Positions 1 through 9,870 of a stretch of DNA of 64,000 bases are shown here, in pieces. How positions within the stretch are numbered: position 1 is the first letter of the stretch; every line of letters begins with the position of its first letter. This stretch comes from Klebsiella pneumoniae (GTDB lineage: Bacteria > Pseudomonadota > Gammaproteobacteria > Pseudomonadales > UBA5518), in assembly GCA_945862145.1 (NCBI GenBank), contig CAMAXE010000001.1, forward strand, positions 452,295 to 516,294, given 5' to 3'. The notes below the pieces were generated by a model. That model was not told the origin of the DNA. It was given only the letters and a program-made list of their open reading frames with translations, and ran no database searches. The translations under genes were made by a program, and so were the position numbers.

Positions 1-826
1 TCAACTCGGAAAAACGCTCCTCAAGGTATTCGACGTTCGCGCGGGCAGACTCAGCCGGGTCGTAGCGCGTGTCGAAGCCCTGCTCGCTTCCCAGGCCGAA
101 GCGAAGCCCCGTGTGATACATGAACTGGAAGGGGCCCGCCGCGCCGGCATTGGACACCGCATGCACCTTGCCACCCGACTCCTTGGCGAGCATGCCGAAC
201 AGCAGCGCCTCCGGCAGCCCCGCCTTCTCGTAAGCCGGCCACATCAGGTAGCGTATGTACTGGTAGTTCTCCCACGCGTCCACGAGATTGGGGCGCATCC
301 AGGTGAGCCAGTCCTGGAGCGCCGCCTTGATCGGTCCGTTGACCTTGATCACCTGATCGAGGTGCACCCCGTTCAACATACCGATCGAGCGTTCTACCTC
401 GGGGATGTCCCGCAGCGGTGGATAACCACTGTCGAGTGGCTCCATCTCAGCGAAGCCCCGTGCGCCCTCGCCCGCCAGCACTTCGCTGCGCAGCGCGAGC
501 AGGTTGCCGTAGGCCGCCATGAATCGCTGTGGCTCACAGCCCGCGGTGCGCACACAGGCATCACCACCGGTCGCGAGTGAGGCGCTCGCCTCGCTCATCA
601 TGGCGCGCCCTTCCTCGCGGCTCTCCTCCTCGAGCACCTTGTGAAGTCCATCCCGGTAACGGCTTATCGAAACTGCAAGCGCCGCATACAGCGCGTCGGC
701 ATCCCCCGCGGGCGAGGCGCTCGCAGCGGCACCCTTGCCGGGCTGGGCCGTGCAGCTGCCGCCCAGAACGAGACACAGAACGGCCCCGGCAATGCGCCCG
801 GTGCGAGTGATGGTGGCAGTCGGCAT
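1..826 (-). CDS. Lytic transglycosylase, GH23/SLT type (C-terminus beyond window)
   Basis: Reading the minus strand from an ATG at 826 gives about 275 residues that run off the window start, so the C-terminus is missing. A hydrophobic N-terminal segment (about residues 10-24) ends at LGGSC, so it is a signal peptide or a non-canonical lipoprotein signal. Near residues 215-240 the motif AKESGG, then SNAGAAGPFQFM, then GLRFGL is the catalytic Glu and downstream signature of SLT/MltD-type GH23 domains, which cleave peptidoglycan to 1,6-anhydro products in the periplasm. The segment before it has no domain I recognise. It is divergent from the C69 hydrolase with about 130 bp between starts. Which Mlt subfamily it belongs to cannot be settled from a truncated sequence. 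Confidence 0.85.
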   Translation of the reverse strand, partial: MPTATITRTGRIAGAVLCLVLGGSCTAQPGKGAAASASPAGDADALYAALAVSISRYRDGLHKVLEEESREEGRAMMSEASASLATGGDACVRTAGCEPQRFMAAYGNLLALRSEVLAGEGARGFAEMEPLDSGYPPLRDIPEVERSIGMLNGVHLDQVIKVNGPIKAALQDWLTWMRPNLVDAWENYQYIRYLMWPAYEKAGLPEALLFGMLAKESGGKVHAVSNAGAAGPFQFMYHTGLRFGLGSEQGFDTRYDPAESARANVEYLEERFSEL

Positions 827-956
827 GCAGGTATTCCGTCGATATCCAAAGGCGCCGGGAAGCGTATCACGGTGTATCGCGGATGCGGCCGCGCGCGCCA
901 TCGCGTATCGTCTCGCGGCGCACCTGCGCGACGTGGAGATCGTCGGGAGTCGGAAG

Positions 957-2162
957 ATGTGTGACACCTTCGTTGTCGTGGGCGCTCAGGGCGTGGTCTT
1001 CGGCAAGAACAGCGATCGCGACCCCAACGAGGCCCAGCGACTCGAGTGGTTGCCGGCGCGCGAGCACGCCGACGGCAGCACGCTGCAGTGCACCTGGAAC
1101 CGTATACCGCAGGCGCGGCGGAGCAATGCCGTCGTGCTGAGCCGGCCTTACTGGATGTGGGGCGCCGAGATGGGAGCCAACGAGCACGGCGTGGCCATCG
1201 GCAACGCGGGCGTATTGGCGCGCGGCGAGTTCGAGGACACAGGCCTCACCGGCATGGATCTGGTGCGCCTCGCGCTCGAGCGCTCTGATACCGCAGAAGC
1301 GGGCATGACGGTCATACGCGAACTGCTTGCCGTGCACGGACAGTGCGGTCGCGCCGGCTATGCCCGGACGGACGTCCGCCACCACAACAGCTTTCTGATT
1401 GCCGATCGCCGGGAGGCGTGGATACTCGAAACGGTCGGGCGGGACTGCGCCAGCCGCCGTATTAGCGCCGGGGTAGCGACAATCTCTAATGCACTGCAAC
1501 TGCCGCCGCTGCGCTCGCGTGGACGCCGCCTGCACACGCTGCTGTCACGCGCGACGTCGCGGTCCTTGCGCGTCGAGTGTCTGGCAGCGGGCATACAGGG
1601 TGCCGCCGACGCGGCACGGGTCCTGTGCGACCACGGCGCGGGTGCTCCGGCACCGCACTTCAGCCGCCTGACGGGCGCGCTCGCGGCGCCCTGCGTTCAC
1701 GCCGGTGGCTGGCTCGCTGCCGCCCAGACCACCGGCAGCTGGATCAGCGAGCTCTCGGCGCAGGGCGACCGCCACTGGGCGACGGGCACTTCATCGCCAT
1801 GCCTGTCGGTGTTCCGCCCCTTGCGCATCGGCCGCCTGCAGCACACGGGCACGCCCACGGGCCAGCGCGACACCCAGAGCCTGTGGTGGCGACACGAGAA
1901 ACTGCACCGTGCCGTCATCGCCTCAGGCTGGACGCTACCGGCCTCCTTCCACGCCGATCGCGAGCGGGTGCAGCGCGCGATCTTCACCGGCGACAGCGAC
2001 GGCTGGACCCTCGCGGAAGACTGGCTAGAGCGTTGGGAAAACTTCAGTGCGCCCCTGACGGGTAAACGCACACCACGCTGGCTCACGCGCGCCTGGAACA
2101 GCTTAGAGACAGAAGCGGCCGAGCCGCCCTCAATGTCCTGGCGCAGCCCGCTCGAGAACTGA
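957..2162 (+). CDS. Secernin-like C69 family hydrolase/dipeptidase
   Basis: The protein (401 aa) starts MCDTFVVV and continues with FGKNSDRDPNEAQ, the N-terminal signature of secernin/C69 Ntn hydrolases. In this family Cys2 becomes the nucleophile after Met removal, and the Asn/Ser/Asp cluster forms the active site. I chose ATG 957 because Cys2 must be N-terminal and GGGAG lies 8-12 bases upstream. The same frame stays open back to 735, but that extension would bury the nucleophile and overlaps the divergent gene. The substrate is unknown; members are dipeptidases or amidases. The coding end overlaps the convergent sufE 3' end by 33 bp. No signal peptide is seen, so it is probably cytoplasmic. 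Confidence 0.85.
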   Translation: MCDTFVVVGAQGVVFGKNSDRDPNEAQRLEWLPAREHADGSTLQCTWNRIPQARRSNAVVLSRPYWMWGAEMGANEHGVAIGNAGVLARGEFEDTGLTGMDLVRLALERSDTAEAGMTVIRELLAVHGQCGRAGYARTDVRHHNSFLIADRREAWILETVGRDCASRRISAGVATISNALQLPPLRSRGRRLHTLLSRATSRSLRVECLAAGIQGAADAARVLCDHGAGAPAPHFSRLTGALAAPCVHAGGWLAAAQTTGSWISELSAQGDRHWATGTSSPCLSVFRPLRIGRLQHTGTPTGQRDTQSLWWRHEKLHRAVIASGWTLPASFHADRERVQRAIFTGDSDGWTLAEDWLERWENFSAPLTGKRTPRWLTRAWNSLETEAAEPPSMSWRSPLEN

Positions 2163-2600
2163 GCTCTGGCCTTGCGTGCTGCGCGCGACGTCGCGGATGC
2201 GGTTGACCATGGCACGGAGTCCGTTGCCGCGGGTGGGGCTCAGGTGTGAGAGCAGGTCGAGGCTGCCGAAGTAGGCGTCGATGTCATAGGCAAGGACTGC
2301 TTCAGGGCGCTTGCCCTCGAAGGCCGAGAGAACCAGCGCGATCAGGCCGCGCACGATGTGAGCGTCGCTGTCGATACGGAAATGGAGCTGGCCCTCGGCG
2401 TCCCGTGACGCATCCAGCCACACCTGGCTCTGGCAGCCGCGCACGATCAGCTCCTCGCGCTTGTCCGCATCCGACATCGGCGGGACTTGCCGGCCGAGTT
2501 CGATGAGGTAGCGGTAGCGGTCCTCCCAGCCATCAAGGAAGCCAAGCGCATCAACGATATCGGCATCGGTGACTTCCGTGCCGAAGGGATGCTCCGCCAC
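2130..2600 (-). CDS. sufE: Cysteine desulfuration sulfur acceptor SufE
   Basis: SufE takes persulfide sulfur from SufS and passes it to the SufBCD scaffold. The 156-residue product carries GCQSQVW with the acceptor Cys at about residue 56, and the family pattern LGRQVPPM and FEGKRPEAVL. I start it at GTG 2600, where GGAGG lies 7 bases upstream (TGGAGGTTCGCC-GTG). The longer frame to 2705 runs into sufT and lacks SufE similarity. It is the last gene of the iscR-suf operon, 37 bp after sufT. Its 3' end overlaps the end of the convergent C69 gene. Confidence 0.93.
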   Translation of the reverse strand: MAEHPFGTEVTDADIVDALGFLDGWEDRYRYLIELGRQVPPMSDADKREELIVRGCQSQVWLDASRDAEGQLHFRIDSDAHIVRGLIALVLSAFEGKRPEAVLAYDIDAYFGSLDLLSHLSPTRGNGLRAMVNRIRDVARSTQGQSSVLERAAPGH

Positions 2601-2637
2601 GGCGAACCTCCAGTGAATTGCAGGAATGGAATAAAGC

Positions 2638-3171
2638 CTAGAAAAACAACCCGGTCTCGAGACGCGCCTCGTCCGACATGCGCTCGCGCGACCACGGCGG
2701 ATCAAACACGAGTTCGACCTCTACAGCGCGCACGTGCGGCACCTTGGCCAGGCGGTACTTCACGTCGGACACGAGCACCGGACCCATGCCGCATCCCGGC
2801 GCCGTGAGCGTCATCAGGATATGCACCGTTCCGCTCGCCTGGTCCACCGCCACGTCATAAACCAGCCCGAGCTCGACGATATCCACCGGAATCTCGGGGT
2901 CATAGACGGTTTTGAGCGCCTCGCGCACCTGCTCGTCGTCGATGCGGCCATCCGGGCTGGGCACGAAATCAAATCCGATGGGCTGCATACCGAGCGCGTC
3001 GGCATCGGTGCCGTCGACGCGTGCCATGTTGCCGTTCACCGTGACGGTGTAGCTGCCGCCCAGCGACTGCGTGATGGTGACGAAAGTATCACTGGGAATC
3101 GTGATTGGCGTGCCCACCGGCACCAGCCGAGCCGGGCAGTCCCGCAATGTCACGACTATCCTCCGCTCCAT
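2638..3171 (-). CDS. sufT: Fe-S assembly protein SufT (MIP18/DUF59 family)
   Basis: The 177-residue product begins MERRIVVTLRDCPARLVP and contains LGGSYTVTVNGNMARVDG, both typical of SufT. A MIP18/DUF59 domain follows (residues about 75-160), with the family motif YDPEIPVDIVELGLVYD and LTAPGCGMGP, the latter with the conserved Cys. SufT acts in Fe-S cluster maturation or delivery, but its exact chemistry is not settled. ATG 3171 shares one base with the sufA stop (TGATG), implying translational coupling. An in-frame upstream extension to 3210 is a shadow inside sufA. Confidence 0.93.
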   Translation of the reverse strand: MERRIVVTLRDCPARLVPVGTPITIPSDTFVTITQSLGGSYTVTVNGNMARVDGTDADALGMQPIGFDFVPSPDGRIDDEQVREALKTVYDPEIPVDIVELGLVYDVAVDQASGTVHILMTLTAPGCGMGPVLVSDVKYRLAKVPHVRAVEVELVFDPPWSRERMSDEARLETGLFF

Positions 3172-3536
3172 CAGCCAGCGCTCTCGCGGATGTTGAAACT
3201 CTCGCCGCAACCGCAGTGGTCCTGCGCATTGGGGTTCTCGAACTTGAGCAGGAAATTCAGTCCCTCACGCACGTAATCGACGGTAGTTCCCAGCAGGACG
3301 GGAATCGAACCACGATCGACCAGCAGCTCCACATCATCGGCGAGGTGCATGGGCAGATCGGTATCGGCCGGCGCATCGGCAAGATCGACCACGTACATGA
3401 AACCCGTGCAGCCGCTCTCCTTGACCCGCAACCGGATAGCTGCGGCGCCGCTGCTGGCCAACGTCTGCCGGAAGTGTTTAATGGCCGCAGGCGTGACACG
3501 CAGCGGTGCGCCGGGGTCTATTTGCTGGACGCTCAT
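3171..3536 (-). CDS. sufA: A-type Fe-S carrier SufA/IscA
   Basis: This 121-residue HesB/IscA family protein has the three conserved cysteines: Cys43 in SGCTGF, and Cys108 and Cys110 in HCGCGESF. A-type carriers receive clusters from the SufBCD scaffold and pass them to apoproteins. The start at 3536 removes an unrelated N-terminal extension, and the remaining length fits the family. It lies 10 bp after sufS and shares one base with sufT. The SUF context favours SufA over IscA or ErpA, although the three cannot be told apart reliably by eye. Confidence 0.93.
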   Translation of the reverse strand: MSVQQIDPGAPLRVTPAAIKHFRQTLASSGAAAIRLRVKESGCTGFMYVVDLADAPADTDLPMHLADDVELLVDRGSIPVLLGTTVDYVREGLNFLLKFENPNAQDHCGCGESFNIRESAG

Positions 3537-3546
3537 TTCGGGTACC

Positions 3547-4791
3547 TCACAGGAAAGTCCGCACTTTCTCGAGTGCGGCAAAGAGCCGCTCGACCTCTTC
3601 ACGCGTGTTGTAGAGCGCGAAAGATGCCCGCACCGTGCCGGGAATACCGAACTGCGCCATCGCCGGCTGCGCGCAATGATGCCCTGTGCGCACGGCGATG
3701 CCCTGACGATCCAGCAGCGTGCCCACGTCGTGGGGATGTCCGCCCTCGAGCAGGAAGCTCAACACCGCGATCTTGCGCGTCGCACGACCGACCAGCCTGA
3801 ATCCGGGGAAGTCCGCGGCCAGCTCCAGGGCATAGGCAAGCAGCGCGTCCTCGTGCGCACACATGGCGGCACGGTCGAGCCCCTGCAGGTAGCGCACCGC
3901 GGCGCCGAGCCCGACGGCACCGGCGATATCCGGCGTGCCGGCTTCAAAGCGATACGGCAGCGCTGCGTAGGTGGTGCGTTCGAAGCTCACGGTCTCGATC
4001 ATTTCCCCGCCACCCTGCCAGGGCGGCATGGCCTCCAACAGTTCACGCCTGCCGTAGAGACAGCCGATGCCGGTTGGGCCGTACATCTTGTGCCCCGAGA
4101 ACGCGAAGAAATCGACATCGAGGCGCTGTACATCTACGGGCATGTGGGCAACCGACTGCGCACCATCCAGCAGCACCAAGGCACCGGCGGCGTGCGCCTG
4201 CGCGATCACCTGCTCGACCGGATGGACGCTACCCATGGCGTTGGAGACCTGCTCCAGGGCCACCAACCGGGTGCGCTCACCGAGCAGGGCAGCGAAGGCG
4301 GCCATATCGAGTTCCGCATCGGAGGTGATGGGAATCGGTATCACCCGGGCGCCGGTTACCGCAGCCACCATTTGCCAGGGCACGATGTTCGCATGGTGCG
4401 CCAGGCCCGAGACCAGGATCTCGTCACCCGGGCGCAGCTGCGGACGTGCCCAGGACTGCGCGACAAGGTTGATGGATTCGGTGGTGCCGCGTGTGAAAAT
4501 CAGCTGCTCCGGGGTGGGCGAATTGATGAAGCCCGCCACGCTAGCGCGCGCCTCCTCGAATGCCGTCGTGGCCCGGTCTGCAAGGGTGTGAGCCCCGCGG
4601 TGAACGTTTGCGTTGATGCTGCGGTAATAACTGTCGATCGCCTCAAGCACCACGAGCGGCTTCTGTGTGGTGGCCGCGTTGTCGAGGTAGACCAGCGGCT
4701 GCGCGTTGATCGATTGGTCGAGCAGCGGGAACTCGGCACGCCGGGCGTTTACATCGAACACGGTATCCTCCGACTGCATGGCGGGCCTCAT
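3547..4791 (-). CDS. sufS: Cysteine desulfurase SufS
   Basis: SufS (414 aa) is the PLP-dependent group II cysteine desulfurase that makes alanine and a protein persulfide from cysteine. Visible landmarks are YLDNAATTQKP near the N-terminus, the PLP lysine at about residue 235 in FSGHKMYGPTG, and the catalytic Cys at about 373 in RTGHHCAQP, the group II arrangement. ATG 4791 overlaps the sufD stop in an ATGA, which supports the longer of two starts; the second Met is four codons later. It is co-transcribed with its acceptor sufE, three genes downstream. Confidence 0.96.
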   Translation of the reverse strand: MRPAMQSEDTVFDVNARRAEFPLLDQSINAQPLVYLDNAATTQKPLVVLEAIDSYYRSINANVHRGAHTLADRATTAFEEARASVAGFINSPTPEQLIFTRGTTESINLVAQSWARPQLRPGDEILVSGLAHHANIVPWQMVAAVTGARVIPIPITSDAELDMAAFAALLGERTRLVALEQVSNAMGSVHPVEQVIAQAHAAGALVLLDGAQSVAHMPVDVQRLDVDFFAFSGHKMYGPTGIGCLYGRRELLEAMPPWQGGGEMIETVSFERTTYAALPYRFEAGTPDIAGAVGLGAAVRYLQGLDRAAMCAHEDALLAYALELAADFPGFRLVGRATRKIAVLSFLLEGGHPHDVGTLLDRQGIAVRTGHHCAQPAMAQFGIPGTVRASFALYNTREEVERLFAALEKVRTFL

Positions 4792-6071
4792 GCCAGCACC
4801 GCCGGGGCGCGATCGCCGAACCAGCTGCGCAGCTCGGCGTCGATCCGCGCCTCGAGCGCCTCGCTGCCAACGCTGGCAAAAAGGGAGTTGACGAAGCCAA
4901 AGGCGAGCAGCACCTCGGCATCGAGTCGCTCGATGCCGCGCGAACGCAGGTAATACAGGCTTTTTTCATCGATGCGACTGACCGTTGCCCCGTGGGAGCA
5001 CTTGACGTCATCGGCATAGATCTCTAATTCAGGCTTGGTGTCGACCTCTGCACGGTCACTGAACAGGAGGTTACGGTTCGACAGGTCCGCGCTGGTTTTC
5101 TGGGCGCCAGGACGGATCACGATGCGACCGTTGAACACGGCACGCGCCTCGTCGTCGACGATGCCGCGGCAGACCTCCCGGGTAGTGCAATGCGGCGCCT
5201 CATGGAAAACGGCGGTGTGCAGATCGACCAGCTGGCGGCGACGGGCGAGATAGACCGCATCGAGCGTGGCCTCGGCACCCGCGCCGCGATGCCGCAGTCG
5301 CATGTCGAGCCGCTTCAATCGCGACCCGGTGGCCAGCACGAAGCCCTTGTAGACCGCGCTCTGCTGCAGCTCGACGTGGACGCCGCCCACGTGTATGGCA
5401 TCCTCCGCCTCGAGTTGCAGGCGCACGTGGTGGATCTGCGCCTCCCGCTGCAGCTCGATTTCGGTGAGACCCGTGACCAAAGCCGCAGCGCCGGCGGGGA
5501 AATACTCGATAAGCGAGAGCGAAGACTGCGGACCTGCAACCACCAGCAGGCGCTGCGCCCACGCGCAACCTGCGGCCTCCGGGCCCCCGAGGTGCACTAC
5601 ACACACCGGCCGCGACGCTCGAGCGCCGCCGGCGAGATGCAGCACCACGCCGTCCTCCGTCCAGCAGCCGGCAAGCGCCGCGAAGGGATTTCCCGAGCCA
5701 GCGGCCAGTGCGCCGAAGCGCGCGCGCAGGTCTTCGGGTGCATCGGCAAGGCGAGTCAGACCGATGCCGGGACCACCCTTGAAGTGCGATGCCTCCGGAT
5801 CGAAACGGCCGTTGCGGAACACCAGGTAGTCGGCGTCCAGACCCGCGACACGAGCACCTTCGAGCGTTGGCGCACCGGCCGGAGGCACCCGCAGCCAGTC
5901 ACCGCTGTCGAGCGCCTCGAGCGAGGTGTATTTCCACTCCTCGGTCTTGCGCGTGGGCCAGGCACTGACCAGCCACGCCGCGCGGGCAGCACTCCTTGCC
6001 TGCGCAAGCCACGGCGCCCCAGCGGCCGCGCCGTAGAGCGCCGCCGCCCCCTGACGGTCAAAGCCACCCAT
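4788..6071 (-). CDS. sufD: SUF scaffold subunit SufD
   Basis: SufD (427 aa) pairs with SufB to form the cluster scaffold held by the SufC ATPase. The C-terminal half shows family motifs such as CRGIVDDEARAVFNGRIV, then TSADLSNRNLL and KCSHGATV, the last containing the conserved Cys/His region. The N-terminus is a divergent alpha-helical region, as usual for SufD. ATG 6071 shares a base with the sufC stop (TGATG) and the stop overlaps sufS by 4 bases, so sufC-D-S are probably translationally coupled. Confidence 0.95.
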   Translation of the reverse strand: MGGFDRQGAAALYGAAAGAPWLAQARSAARAAWLVSAWPTRKTEEWKYTSLEALDSGDWLRVPPAGAPTLEGARVAGLDADYLVFRNGRFDPEASHFKGGPGIGLTRLADAPEDLRARFGALAAGSGNPFAALAGCWTEDGVVLHLAGGARASRPVCVVHLGGPEAAGCAWAQRLLVVAGPQSSLSLIEYFPAGAAALVTGLTEIELQREAQIHHVRLQLEAEDAIHVGGVHVELQQSAVYKGFVLATGSRLKRLDMRLRHRGAGAEATLDAVYLARRRQLVDLHTAVFHEAPHCTTREVCRGIVDDEARAVFNGRIVIRPGAQKTSADLSNRNLLFSDRAEVDTKPELEIYADDVKCSHGATVSRIDEKSLYYLRSRGIERLDAEVLLAFGFVNSLFASVGSEALEARIDAELRSWFGDRAPAVLA

Positions 6072-6835
6072 CAGGCGACCTCGCGCTCAATCCAGGCGTA
6101 GCCTTTTTCCTCGAGCTCGAGGGCAAGCTCGCGTCCGCCCGAACGCACGATCCGGCCACCGGCCAGCACATGCACGAAGTCCGGCACGATGTAATCGAGA
6201 AGTCTCTGGTAGTGGGTGACAACAATGAACGCCCGATCGGCTGCACGCATGCTGTTCACGCCCGCCGCGATCACCTGCAGCGCGTCGATATCGAGGCCCG
6301 AGTCGGTCTCGTCGAGGACCGCGAGGCCCGGCTCCAGCAGCATCATCTGGAGAATCTCGTTGCGTTTCTTCTCGCCGCCCGAAAAGCCCTCGTTTACGCC
6401 GCGCTTCAGGAAGTCCGTGCTCAGGCTGACCGTGCCGCACTTCTCGCGCGCCAGCTTCATGAAGCGCACGGCATCGAGTGCCGGTTGGCCACGATGCAGG
6501 CGGGCCGCATCGACCGCGGCCTTCAGAAATTCCATGTTGCTCACGCCCGGAATCTCCACCGGGTACTGGAAAGCGAGAAACAGTCCTTCCCGGGCACGTT
6601 GCTCGGTGTTCATCTCAAGCAGGTCCTTGCCACGAAAGCTCACCGCGCCCCCGGACACCTCGTAGCCCTCGCGGCCCGACAGCACGTAACCGAGCGTGCT
6701 CTTGCCAGAACCGTTGGGGCCCATGATGGCGTGCACCTCGCCCGGCTTCACCTCCAGATCGACGCCATGAAGGATCTGCTTCTCACCGATTCGCGCGCAC
6801 AGATTTCGTATCGACAGCATGCGTTCAGAACTCAT
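6071..6835 (-). CDS. sufC: SUF ATPase SufC
   Basis: SufC (about 254 aa) is the ABC-type ATPase of the SufBC2D complex. It has Walker A GPNGSGKST, the Q-loop in FQYPVEIPGVSN, the signature FSGGEKKR, and Walker B LDETDSGLDIDAL followed by the switch His in THYQR. The start is uncertain: ATG 6835 is taken here, but ATG 6820 (MLSIRNL) aligns with the usual SufC N-terminus. Neither has a strong Shine-Dalgarno sequence. It lies about 50 bp after sufB, the widest gap in the operon's first half. Confidence 0.95.
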   Translation of the reverse strand: MSSERMLSIRNLCARIGEKQILHGVDLEVKPGEVHAIMGPNGSGKSTLGYVLSGREGYEVSGGAVSFRGKDLLEMNTEQRAREGLFLAFQYPVEIPGVSNMEFLKAAVDAARLHRGQPALDAVRFMKLAREKCGTVSLSTDFLKRGVNEGFSGGEKKRNEILQMMLLEPGLAVLDETDSGLDIDALQVIAAGVNSMRAADRAFIVVTHYQRLLDYIVPDFVHVLAGGRIVRSGGRELALELEEKGYAWIEREVA

Positions 6836-6883
6836 CAATGATCATCGAATCGCCATCCCGCTCATGCGGACGGCGTACCTCTC

Positions 6884-8320
<1,437 letters not shown>

Positions 8321-8332
8321 GGGCTGATGTCC

Positions 8333-8782
8333 TCAGGCTGCACTGGCTTCGGCTGCGAGTACCGCGGCACTGGCTTTGTCTTCGTGGCGCTGCAGCAGGT
8401 GGGCAAGGGTTATTCCCGAAAGAAAGTGCTGCAGGTTTTCGCTGAGATCGGTCCACAGGTGGTGGGTGAGGCAGGTGTCGCCCTGCTGGCAGTCACCCCG
8501 GCCATCGCAGCGGGTCACATCTATACGCTCGTTCACCGCTTCGATGATCTGTCCGACATTGATCTCACCGAGCGCCCTGCCCAGCCGATAGCCCCCGCCG
8601 GGGCCACGTGCGCTGACAACCAGGCCTCCGCGTCGCAGGCAGGCAAACAACTGCTCGAGATAGGACAAGGACAGTTCCTGCCTGGCGGCGATATCCGCAA
8701 GGCGCAGCGGGCGGGATCCTGCGTGCAGGGCAAGATCGAACATGGCTGTCACGGCATAGCGCCCGCGAGTGGTGAGTTGCAT
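8333..8782 (-). CDS. iscR: Rrf2-family [2Fe-2S] regulator IscR
   Basis: This 149-residue regulator has an Rrf2 winged helix (TTRGRYAVTAMFDLAL at the start, then LSLSYLEQLF and GPGGGYRLGR). The three cluster cysteines fall at 92, 98 and 104 and the His ligand at 107, the same numbering as E. coli IscR. It should therefore bind [2Fe-2S] and repress type 1 promoters when iron-sulfur status is good, while its apo form can still act at type 2 sites. It is first in the suf operon, so autoregulation is expected; a matching operator lies at 8830-8854. ATG 8782 starts at the canonical MQLTTRGRYA. It could be named SufR by position, but the sequence is IscR-like. Confidence 0.94.
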   Translation of the reverse strand: MQLTTRGRYAVTAMFDLALHAGSRPLRLADIAARQELSLSYLEQLFACLRRGGLVVSARGPGGGYRLGRALGEINVGQIIEAVNERIDVTRCDGRGDCQQGDTCLTHHLWTDLSENLQHFLSGITLAHLLQRHEDKASAAVLAAEASAA

Positions 8783-8819
8783 GGGTATGTGCGCCTTGCT
8801 GGCGTGGGGTTTAGTGGGC

Positions 8820-8854
8820 AGTATAGCCAATACCCTAGTACGCCGGTCAACTAA
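8820..8854 (-). promoter_or_regulatory. iscR-suf promoter with IscR type 1 operator
   Basis: On the minus strand TTGACC (8850-8845) and TATACT (8825-8820) form -35 and -10 elements with a 19-base spacer. Overlapping the -35 is a 25-base site at 8830-8854 that I scored by hand at 19 of 25 positions against the IscR type 1 consensus as I remember it. The matching ends are TTAGTTGAC and GGGTAT. The start site would be near 8813, giving a 5' UTR of about 30 bases. Confidence 0.6.
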
Positions 8855-9118
8855 AAAACCGCACACAATTCAGGGGCTCTCCACGCCGCTCACGGAATGC
8901 CGAACGCGGGCCAGGAACCGAGTACACAGGCCTGACAGTTGCCCCACCCCACCGCACCCGGGTGATGGGGCCGATGCTGCCGTTACTCATGTGATCGCCT
9001 CGGGAGCGGCGTCGGGCCTGCAGGAAAGCCGGGAGCGGGACCTTTCGCTTGCCGGGCCATGGGCGCTGACAACACAATCGCCGCCCAACGGCTGGCACTA
9101 CATTCCGGGGACTCACCG
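8855..9118. other. Non-coding gap between iscR and the SDR gene
   Basis: Together with the promoter this gap is about 336 bp. Open frames here are short, lack ribosome sites and resemble no family. A 10-base palindrome CACCCGGGTG sits near 8957. I see no tRNA, terminator with a T-tract or repeat. It presumably carries the unrecognised promoter of the SDR gene. Confidence 0.5.
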
Positions 9119-9862
9119 ATGACACAAGCCGTCCTGATAACCGGCGCATCGAGCGGCATAGGCGAGGCACTGGCACGCGAATACGCCAGACGCGGATGGA
9201 AAATCGCGCTCGCGGCGCGCCGTGCGCCGGCGTTGGCGGAGTTTGTTAACGAACTGTGCAAGCTCGGCTCTCCCGAGGTAATCGCACGCGCTCTCGACGT
9301 GCGTGACAGCGCGGCCATTGCACCGGCGCTCGAAGAGGCCGATGCCGCGCTCGGGGGGCTCGACCTGGTGATCGCCAACGCGGGGGTGGCGCATATGTTT
9401 GCCGCCGGCACGGGGCAGATCGAGCAGATGCGCGAGATGATCGAGGTGAACCTGACAGGCGCCTGCGCCACCGTGGACGCTGCAGTGGCGATATTCCTGC
9501 GGCACGGCCGCGGCGGGCATGTCGTGGGTATAAGTTCGATGGCCCGCTACCGGGGACTCGCCCGGCTCGGCATTTACAGCGCCACCAAAGCAGGCCTGCA
9601 CCGCTACCTGCAGGCCACGCGGATGGAGCATGCCGGGGCGGGCATCACGGTGACCGAACTGGCCCCCGGTTACATCGACACGCCTATGAACCGCGCCAAC
9701 ACCTCGCGCCCCTTCGTGGTCGGCGCGGATGTGGCAGCGCGCGTCATGGCAGACCTGATCGAGCGCCCTGTGGCATGCGCCACGGTGCCGCGCTGGCCCT
9801 GGATGGTCTTGGGGCGCCTGATGCAAGTGCTGCCTGTCCCGATCCTGCGCCGCCTCACCTGA
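9119..9862 (+). CDS. Short-chain dehydrogenase/reductase
   Basis: This classical SDR (247 aa) has the cofactor motif TGASSGIG at residues 8-15, IANAG near 87, the catalytic Ser at about 139, and YSATK with Tyr153 and Lys157. An NAD(P)(H)-dependent oxidoreductase is therefore expected, but the substrate is not predictable. The C-terminal hydrophobic stretch (MVLGRLMQVLPVPILRRL) is common in membrane-associated SDRs. ATG 9119 is chosen because the Rossmann fold starts immediately; the upstream ATG 9059 adds 20 unrelated residues. The next gene follows after 8 bp, so the two are probably co-transcribed. Confidence 0.85.
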   Translation: MTQAVLITGASSGIGEALAREYARRGWKIALAARRAPALAEFVNELCKLGSPEVIARALDVRDSAAIAPALEEADAALGGLDLVIANAGVAHMFAAGTGQIEQMREMIEVNLTGACATVDAAVAIFLRHGRGGHVVGISSMARYRGLARLGIYSATKAGLHRYLQATRMEHAGAGITVTELAPGYIDTPMNRANTSRPFVVGADVAARVMADLIERPVACATVPRWPWMVLGRLMQVLPVPILRRLT

Positions 9863-9870
9863 AGCCCACA

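Noticed and set aside
735-956. N-terminal extension of the C69 hydrolase
   Set aside because: Cys2 must be the first residue after Met removal, so the true start is 957.
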